A stretch of DNA of 64,000 bases from Astropecten irregularis (lineage: Eukaryota; Echinodermata; Asteroidea; Paxillosida; Astropectinidae), in NCBI GenBank assembly GCA_963971285.1, contig OZ020265.1:2554001-2618000 (forward strand), in the 5' to 3' direction. Under the pieces are notes generated by a model that saw only the letters and a list, made by a program, of their open reading frames with translations, was not told where the DNA came from and made no database searches. The position numbers and the translations under genes are program-made. Positions 57,021-64,000 of the stretch are shown piece after piece. The number at the start of each line of letters is the position of its first letter. Position 1 is the stretch's first letter.

Positions 57021-57733
57021 TGTTACGTGCGGGAAGCACGACAGCGAAATTTTAAACTGTACAGTGAAAATACGACTTGTGAAAATTGGACACAAAAGCA
57101 ATCAATGAAATACAGTCAAGAATATTTAATGCAGAAACAAACAAGCCAACAATGATAAACTACAGCAATATGACAATACGATGAAACATTATAAACAAAG
57201 CATAATTGGTAAGTAAATCGGCCGAGAATGAAAGAAATTAAATTACGGTACTTAAATAAGGAGGTTCGAAGGCCTATCAAACCCGCGCCCAGTCAGCGTC
57301 CATGAGGGTGAAATGGTGCACACGCCCGGCCGAACGTCTCAACCCCGCGCCCACACGCCTTCCTGCCAGTCACAAAGTCCAGCCAGTCCCACGTCCAGCC
57401 ACAGTCAGTCCTCGGTGCCTTCGGCGTAAGGGCCACGACAGCTACCCAGGGTGTGGTAGTCACGGTCACCAGCCACGATCTCGATGAGGTAGTCTTCAGG
57501 GTGGGGCGGGGTGAGTTGTCAGCCCGGCGTTGCACAAGTCGATCGCACATCTGTACATAGCCTACATGGACACTAACTGAGAACGTATTGCAAGGCAGTC
57601 AGGCCTTTTAAGCAGTCGGGTCGCATGACTGAGCCGGAACAATCCGGAATAACAAAGGTGTGGCACTAACGTGCATACCGAAACAAGAAAGTTACACATG
57701 CCATGCGTAACCGCAAACTACGGGGCCGTAACA
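57021..57733 (-). repeat. 5' LTR of the Gag-only element
   Basis: This LTR of 713 bp has 7-bp inverted ends TGTTACG/CGTAACA. It is GC-richer than its surroundings in the middle. Identity to the left LTR is very high by eye. Confidence 0.9.
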
Positions 57734-58449
57734 CTATTGTATGGAGCCCATCACAAAATGAAGTGGTGAAATCTCTGTTTTCGGAACAAATTTAAAGTCA
57801 CAATAATAATTGAACAAGTGTAGGGCCCGTCTTTTGTGTAAGACCATTGTTTTGCATAATAAATTATCATTGTTCGTGGTGGAAATTCTACATTTCAAAA
57901 CAAAACCGTCATTAGAATAATTTCCCAGTGTTTTCAAAAACCGACTCTCATACATAATAATGCCAAATTGCGACAGCAGTTTGCTACGAGTATGAGCAAC
58001 ATCTTCAGAAACATGTGTCATATTTTCCATTCAGGCATTCACCTAACTATCTTTTAATTAAAACGACAATTAAAATGTACCTAGAAATAATTACGTTGAA
58101 GTTTGATCAATTTCCAATCATGTACTTGAAAGGGTTTTACATCGGGAATAAAAAATGAGCACGGGTAGTATGCCGCAGTTCCTATAGTATTATTATGTGG
58201 ATAATTACTCTCTACCGATTGAGGGCGCTGTTTATTCTTATGTTTTTTTCTGGACGTAAAATTTGACGATTTTCTATCGCAAATTTCTCTTTAGTGAACA
58301 CAATTTGGACGTGGGAACAATTCAATTCTTGTTCAGTAATGTCAGATCTACATCCATGCCAAGTGGGAACAAATTCGGTGATGATGGTCTCGAGACGAGC
58401 GAATAAAAGGCCACGGCCCACGGACTATAATAAATGGATGTAAGAAGAA
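57734..58449. other. No recognised feature
   Basis: A 98-aa minus-strand frame (57734-58030) has no recognised domain. Nothing else was supported. Confidence 0.45.
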
Positions 58450-60020
58450 AACCTGCCGACCCCGCGTTTTTGTTCAAATCGAAGAGCAAAATTCTACATA
58501 TAATATGCGCGAGCCAACATGATCTAGTGTAGTGCGTGCGAGTTTGCGAGCCTACTTAAAGCACTTACATAAACGTTTAAATTTATATTGCCATTAATTT
58601 TGCGTTAAGCAATAATCTGGATGCACTTCATCCCTTTCCCAAATTTGATTACAGGTAACCTTTAAAAGGGTCACTTTTTGTTTTGGTTTAAATGGTAGCT
58701 CGTCGGTGATTAATTTTGGGAATTTGAAAGTGACATTTTAAAGCGTGGAATTTACAATGTCCTGTACCATGTCACATAATTTTTCTCTTGCAATTACACA
58801 ATTTTTAAAGTAATGGTATAAACATGGCAATATTCTTAAGGAAGCATTTTATTCTTATAATGTATAGTTTTAAAGCATCACAGAACAAACGTTCCGGTTT
58901 CTTTCTCGAAATCGGTAATATTTACATGTTCATGAAAACCATGTACAGACCTTAATAAGCAGACAGTTGGGCACGTGCTTCGTACAAGACACTTTTTTTT
59001 TGTATTTCTATCACTGCTAAATCAGGTATTGCAATTCTGTCTTTGAATGCCAACAAATTTAAAGGGACATAATTATGTGAAAATAATAGTTTCAAATACG
59101 AACTTGAAAAAGCTTTCAGGCCGAAAATAAACCATTATTAATCGTATTACTAAATCCACACAAGGGAAAGGCACTGGATTAATTTTAAGTCATTGAACAG
59201 AGACCAAAGATACATTGACTGGAGCAGGATTCGAACCGTTCACCCCGGAATACCGTAATAGCGCCCTACCATTACCATTACTATTCCCGTGTCCCATTTT
59301 GAGCAGATCTCATGTATTGCCACTAAACAATGTCTTTGTGATCGTATTTCCAGTCGTAAAAGCTAAGTAACAAAATATGAACATTCAAATTTCACACATC
59401 ACAGGAAATGAAAGATGGAAACGTTTTTCTCGAAAACAAGAATTACGAATGAATTATTGATACAAGGTATCTTTTCAGATTTTTTCCGAATTTGTCAACG
59501 TCAGTTTCGTTTGTGATGGACTGTGGATATTTAATTTGTTCATAGTTGAGTTTAAGAAGGCAAAACAAAACCAGAAAGAAAAAGAAACATCTTCAGTTTT
59601 CAGGAAACATAAAATCATCGGACGAATTACTAATCGGATGTGTATGATTTTTTCATTTGTTTTCTGCATCTCGGTTGAATAACATGTCTAATTTATTTGG
59701 TCTCATTAGTGAATACGCCATTCTGTAATGAGACATTTTATTTATTGAAAGCATATGAGTCAGATAGGACGACGTAATGTATGGCAATAGTCATGCTTTC
59801 AAATACGTCTGAATCGAGGTACAGAATATTAAGGAAAACAAAGGGATGATTTTTTCTGTTTTGAAAACTGGGCCATATGCTCCAATTCGTATGATTTATT
59901 TTACTTTGATTGCAGTTTAACTCACAGGTTTTATATGCCCTCCGTTTGGATGAACGTTGACATTTATAAAGTAAACTTTATCAACAATACTTTTTGACAC
60001 GAAAATTTCACAACCTTACC
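58450..60020. repeat. Dispersed block X, copy 3
   Basis: This is the least interrupted copy. It carries the decayed minus-strand tRNA-like core (59216-59275, ggattcgaaccg) that copy 1 lacks. It is immediately followed by block Y copy 2. Confidence 0.8.
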
Positions 60021-60609
60021 CATTTGGTATTAGGGCCTGACGCATTTCGATCATAGCAGGGTCTTTTTCAAACGCAAACGAACATTTATAAAGCGCGTTT
60101 CCAAGAAGAGCAAAGCACTGCACATACATAATTTATTAGGCACGTTCTCACACACCAAAAAAGCGCGAATATTTGGGTCGCGATTTGCAGCGTGTAGAGG
60201 CATAACATGGGGCTGTAGAGAACAGATGATGAATTACAGGTTGATTAAGGGTGTATAGAAAGATGATTAAATAATATGGAGAAACATTTAAACAATAAAG
60301 CAGGGGGGTAATGTAGAATGAAGATGAAAGATAACGAGAGAACAAAATAATTTGGTAGTCATTTCATTCCTGGATGTTGAGGCTACGAGGTTGAATGGTC
60401 CGTTGAAGTTGAAGTGATTCAATGCTCTGCAAGATCATAATTATCAGAAATAGTGTGGTTTTGGAGTTTGAAGTGGAGACACAACTGGGTGTCAAGCTTC
60501 TGAGTTTTGAGAGTGGATCTGTCCTGTTACCATCGTTTCTTAAGGGTATTAGTCTCCCTTCAAACTGAATATTGCATATGGTGCAAAATTATTGAGATAT
60601 ATTATATGA

Positions 60610-60668
60610 CATTTAAATGTAGTGCAAGTAATAGTCAGAGGGACTATTACTTGCACTACATTTAAATG
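60610..60668. repeat. Perfect 27-bp-arm palindrome from snap-back duplication
   Basis: The arms 60610-60636 and 60642-60668 are exact reverse complements around agagg. The paralogous site at 32781-32812 has only the first arm, followed by cctct. The added part is the inverse copy of that arm plus those bases. Confidence 0.95.
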
Positions 60669-60950
60669 TACTGTGGTACTGTGGGTGGAGCTATTGTTTG
60701 AGAAGAAACAGACTCAAGGATGTGGTCATGGTTGCAGGCGCGGTTCTAGAGTCAACATTGTTTTTTTTGTTTTTTTGGAGGGGGGGGGGGGCTAGAAGAG
60801 CCATCATATTTTTTTATTTTTTTTTTTTTGGGGGGGGGGGCTAGATGACCCAATATTTTGGGTTCTTCTAACACTCGCTTCTGCTATGTCTTATTAGGGG
60901 TACAAAACATGCACATTATAGTCCACACACCGCGCTTTTTGGTCATTAGG

Positions 60951-61341
60951 GAGGTTTCGCATGCGAACGGATACGCATACGCGTACGTTTAGCTATCCGT
61001 AAATGTCAACAACCGATCCGATGTTTCGCTACATCCGACAACAAAGAACCACGTTTGTACCTGACTTTGAGGCAAATTTTGTCTTATTCTTAAGTTTTGA
61101 ACTGCACAAAAATTACATATTCGTGTCCAGAAAATCCATTCGTTTTAGTTTTATCATGCACATGACACAAAATGAAGCAAGAATTACGAAAATACTGATA
61201 TTCGGTACGCGTTTAACACAAGATATCCGTTCCACGAAGACGTATAGCGGATAGCGGGACAACTGTGACGTCATTAGTACACACATACTGGTGACGTATC
61301 CGGCTCGCTAACCGTATTCGTTCGCTTGCGAAAATTCTCTC
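60951..61341. mobile_element. MITE with GAGGTTTCGC-type inverted ends
   Basis: The imperfect inverted ends share CG(C)A(T/A)GCGAACG(G/A)ATACG. It is absent from the paralogous position in block Y copy 1 (about 33057). It is rich in CG-containing motifs. A short frame (61003-61254) within it is not convincing as a gene. Confidence 0.65.
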
Positions 61342-61403
61342 TATTGGCGCTTTTAAGCGCCAATAACTTAATTTTTTTTTTTTTTTTTTTGGGGGGGGAT
61401 AGA

Positions 61404-61439
<36 letters not shown>

Positions 61440-62385
61440 TTTTTTTTTTGGTTGCCTTGAGGAGACGGTCCGAGGTGTGGAGAACTTATTGGCTACAGGT
61501 GATTTTGTTCAAGCGAAAGGATGGAAAGGAGGGAAAGTAGTCTTGAGAGCAACGAGACTACTTCCATCTCTCTCCCCCTTTTGAGCGTCACAAGACCTTT
61601 ATTTCGAACGCCATTTCTCCTTTTTCTGGAAGTTGTGTTCTGCTTTATTATTTTAGTTCATCCGGGGAGAAAAAGTAATGGAAATGCTTGGGGTGTGTAG
61701 CTTTTTGCAATATATCAGAGATTTTACATAAACCATACCGCAGTACACGAAACGCTGTAGGGCCTACGAGGAGCGCGGTACGGACAGCAAATACATTCAA
61801 AACTCATTGCACCAATAAAATGGACCAATGTTCCTCACCATGTGCGCATGCCAGGTTTGACAGGCCCTTTTTGGTCCACCACATGCAGTGTAACCGCTCA
61901 GTGCACAGACAGTCTCATTAATACCGGATTTACCTTGCCTATGTAACTTTTTATCTTGCTATCCATCATGACTAATTGCCAAACGGGAACAAAGCAACGA
62001 CTCATTTCACCTTTTGAATAAAAGATGACCAGGGAATATTTTTCCCTCAGGAGTCGCATATGGTGTCGCCAGAGCGGAGACTGAGCTTGAATCTATATGT
62101 TTGTACAGGTGAATTAAAGCTATTAAACACCATAAGTGTGTTTGAATCGATCGCGTTCTGGTAGGACTGATGAAGGACATCAAGACACAAACACTGAAAC
62201 CAAGTTATTTCTAAAGAAGAGGCATTTCTTGTAAATTTGCAAGTATGCAATTCTAAAAGGTATATTAATTAGGAATATTAGCAACAAGATATTATTGAAT
62301 AAATTATGTTCAAGAAAAAAAAAACCAGGGGCACAAACTTAAAAAGCAAAGGTTTGTGTCATGTGACATGATCCAAAATTCCAAG

Positions 62386-63140
62386 ATGGTGTTGGGGAGG
62401 CGATTTTTCTTTCCCATGCGGTTGCGGCAGACCAATAGAGGGCGCCATGTATAGACGGAAGATTCTATGAATAATGCATGTGAAGTTTTTACAATCTATA
62501 TCCAGAGTTTTTCGGAACTAGAGATAGATGCTATGTGTTGCGTCTGGCCAGATGAAAGGGGCTACCTGTACATTTTATAGATGTTGTGGCGCATCCGGGA
62601 AGGGGGGGGGGGTGTGTTGGAAGCATGATGGGTATAGACATGTGCAAATCCTATTATGCGTGGATATCTCAACAATAATGAAAATTCTAAATAACTTCCT
62701 AGGGCCCTTGGGTTTTTTTGTACGTGTTGGAATTGTGCTTAAAACAAACGTTTACATGGTTTTCTTGAGGTGAAGGATATGCAGGATTGTAAGAATGTGG
62801 ATAAGATATCCCTCCCCGCCAGTGACCAATAAAAGACAATGACACCATGGACCGTGTGTTGAGTGGCCTGACATAATAGTAACGTTTATATTTGGGAAAG
62901 GCTGTTGACCTCCGAAGTATATACAGTATTTAAGATAATTATTTTTTTTATCAATGAGGGTCCAAACGTGAAGCATTTGTGGAGGAGTACATGTATGATC
63001 CAGCAGGAAGTATACTCCCCTCGCAATGGCGATTGCTTCATTGACAAAATTATGTATGTCATCACTCACAAGTGAAGCAAGTATGGGAGCAAGGGAACAA
63101 CCTCTCGAGAGGAGTATAGGGGGAGTGTCGTGGCAGTATT
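62386..63140. other. No recognised feature
   Basis: No gene was supported. It contains a G run near 62600 and scattered ctcccc motifs shared with the nearby palindrome. Confidence 0.45.
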
Positions 63141-63145
63141 GGGAT

Positions 63146-63188
63146 GCCCTTATAGGTACACTCCCCTGGAGAGTGTACCTATAAGGGC
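63146..63188. repeat. Perfect palindrome, 18-bp arms
   Basis: The arms gcccttataggtacactc and gagtgtacctataagggc flank ccctgga. The inner sequence GTACACTCCCC is shared with the palindrome at 25312-25378. Confidence 0.93.
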
Positions 63189-63360
63189 AATGTGAACATC
63201 AGAATTCTGCACCAGATGCATGCGTATTTACTGTACGGTGTAAATTAATGACCCGAAATTTCCCGATATTTGAGTATACTTTGGCGTTATAAATCAACAT
63301 TTTCTCTAAGCATGACAGGCTGCTGAATTTGGTACGAGATGAACACGTAGGGTAAATGTG

Positions 63361-63570
63361 CCATGATTCGGACACTTCAGAAATTTTGGGTTTATTTGAC
63401 CTTCTTAATGTTTGTTTCTCTCAACTATTTTTACTTACGACCAACAAAGTGTAGTTATTATATCCATGTTGATATTTTATGAAAGTTTTGTGTGTCCTTG
63501 TAATGAAATTGACTTGAAAATAACCTTAATTTTTGCCATGATTCGAACACCCTGTCCATGATTCGGACAC
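63361..63570. repeat. Three copies of CCATGATTCGRACAC
   Basis: Copies are at about 63361, 63536 and 63556, the last two nearly adjacent. The function is unknown. Confidence 0.7.
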
Positions 63571-63625
63571 ACATGAAAAAATGCTGAAAAAAACATGCCT
63601 TGCCGAAAATAAAATAATACCTCAT

Positions 63626-64000
63626 CATCGCACCAATAAAATGGACCAATGTTCCTCACCATGTGCGCATGCCAGGTTTGACAGGCCCTTTTTGGTCCAC
63701 CACATGCAGTGTAACCGCTCAGTGCACAGACAGTCTCATTAATACCGGATTTACCTTGCCTATGTAACTTTATCTTGCTATCCATCATGACTAATTGCCA
63801 AACGGGAACAAAGCAACGACTAATTTCACCTTTTGAATAAAAGATGACCAGGGATTATTTTTCCCTCAGGAGTCGCATACGGTGTCGCCAGAGCGGAGAC
63901 TGAGCTTGAATCTATATGTTTGTACAGGTGAATTAAAGCTATTAAACACCATAAGTGTGTATGAATCGATCGCGTTCTGGTAGGTTTGATGAAGGACATC
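63626..64000. repeat. Dispersed block Y, copy 3 (runs off the window)
   Basis: It matches 33577-33960 and 61808-62180 from catcgcaccaataaaatgg onward and continues to the window edge. It shares several variants with copy 2 (for example gacaggccc and gagcggagactgagctt), so these two are closest relatives. Confidence 0.85.

Larger units (their letters stand above)
55092..57733 (-). mobile_element. LTR retrotransposon with Gag only, pol deleted
   Basis: On the minus strand the 5' LTR is 57021-57733 (713 bp, ends TGTTACG...CGTAACA). A primer site (56999-57016) and a Gag frame follow. The 3' LTR at 55092-55678 is cut short on its inner side. Protease, polymerase, integrase and the purine tract are absent: sequence passes from just after the zinc knuckle directly into the middle of the LTR. 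No matching target duplication was seen at the outer edges. A Ty3/gypsy-type affiliation is inferred from Gag. Confidence 0.88.
60172..62385. repeat. Dispersed block Y, copy 2
   Basis: It matches 32340-34140 with three differences: a snap-back palindrome at 60610-60668, a ~390-bp MITE at 60951-61341 and low-complexity tracts, including (ATT)n at 61403-61440. Confidence 0.82.

Overview
This is eukaryotic, non-coding-rich DNA, most likely from a marine invertebrate and probably a deuterostome. It is AT-rich, full of transposons and contains two 200-base runs of N. No conserved host gene set can be recognised. The deuterostome guess is inference: the best-preserved element is a Ty3/gypsy-class retrotransposon whose integrase lies upstream of its reverse transcriptase, the layout described for the Gmr1-like group of deuterostomes. 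The species cannot be named from this window.

Layout. 1-2760 holds tRNA-like repeats and a duplicated ~480 bp unit. 2761-11618 is an almost intact LTR retrotransposon (long LTRs, tRNA-Pro-type primer site, purine tract, 5-bp target duplication). Its 5' LTR carries a 214-bp inverted-repeat element that the 3' LTR lacks. 11619-13449 holds the only plausible host gene, a small single-pass membrane protein on the minus strand that is broken by a one-base shift. 13930-22812 is a pair of inverted repeats enclosing a decayed RTE-type LINE, a candidate solo LTR and a nested second LINE. 22813-35400 is mostly unrecognised sequence with MITEs, minisatellites, palindromes and the first copies of two dispersed blocks. 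35400-41322 has tRNA-like repeats, a ~1.9 kb terminal-inverted-repeat element and a second block copy. 41323-44230 holds a gap, a large inverted repeat, a LINE tail and a ~340-bp tandem satellite. 45100-47400 is a diverged tandem array.

47147-50282 is a second copy of the sequence flanking the LTR retrotransposon, but without that insertion, so the empty target site is visible. This copy ends exactly where a Penelope-like element (50283-52300, minus) begins. 55092-57733 is a second LTR retrotransposon (minus) that keeps Gag but has lost its polymerase. 58440-64000 repeats blocks seen earlier at 26.6-34.1 kb in the same order, either a large diverged tandem duplication or two haplotypes placed in tandem by the assembler.

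The genes do not form a pathway. The value of the window is its layered history: segmental duplication, then LTR-element insertion into one copy, then a DNA element into that LTR, plus local snap-back (inverted duplication) events visible by comparing paralogues.
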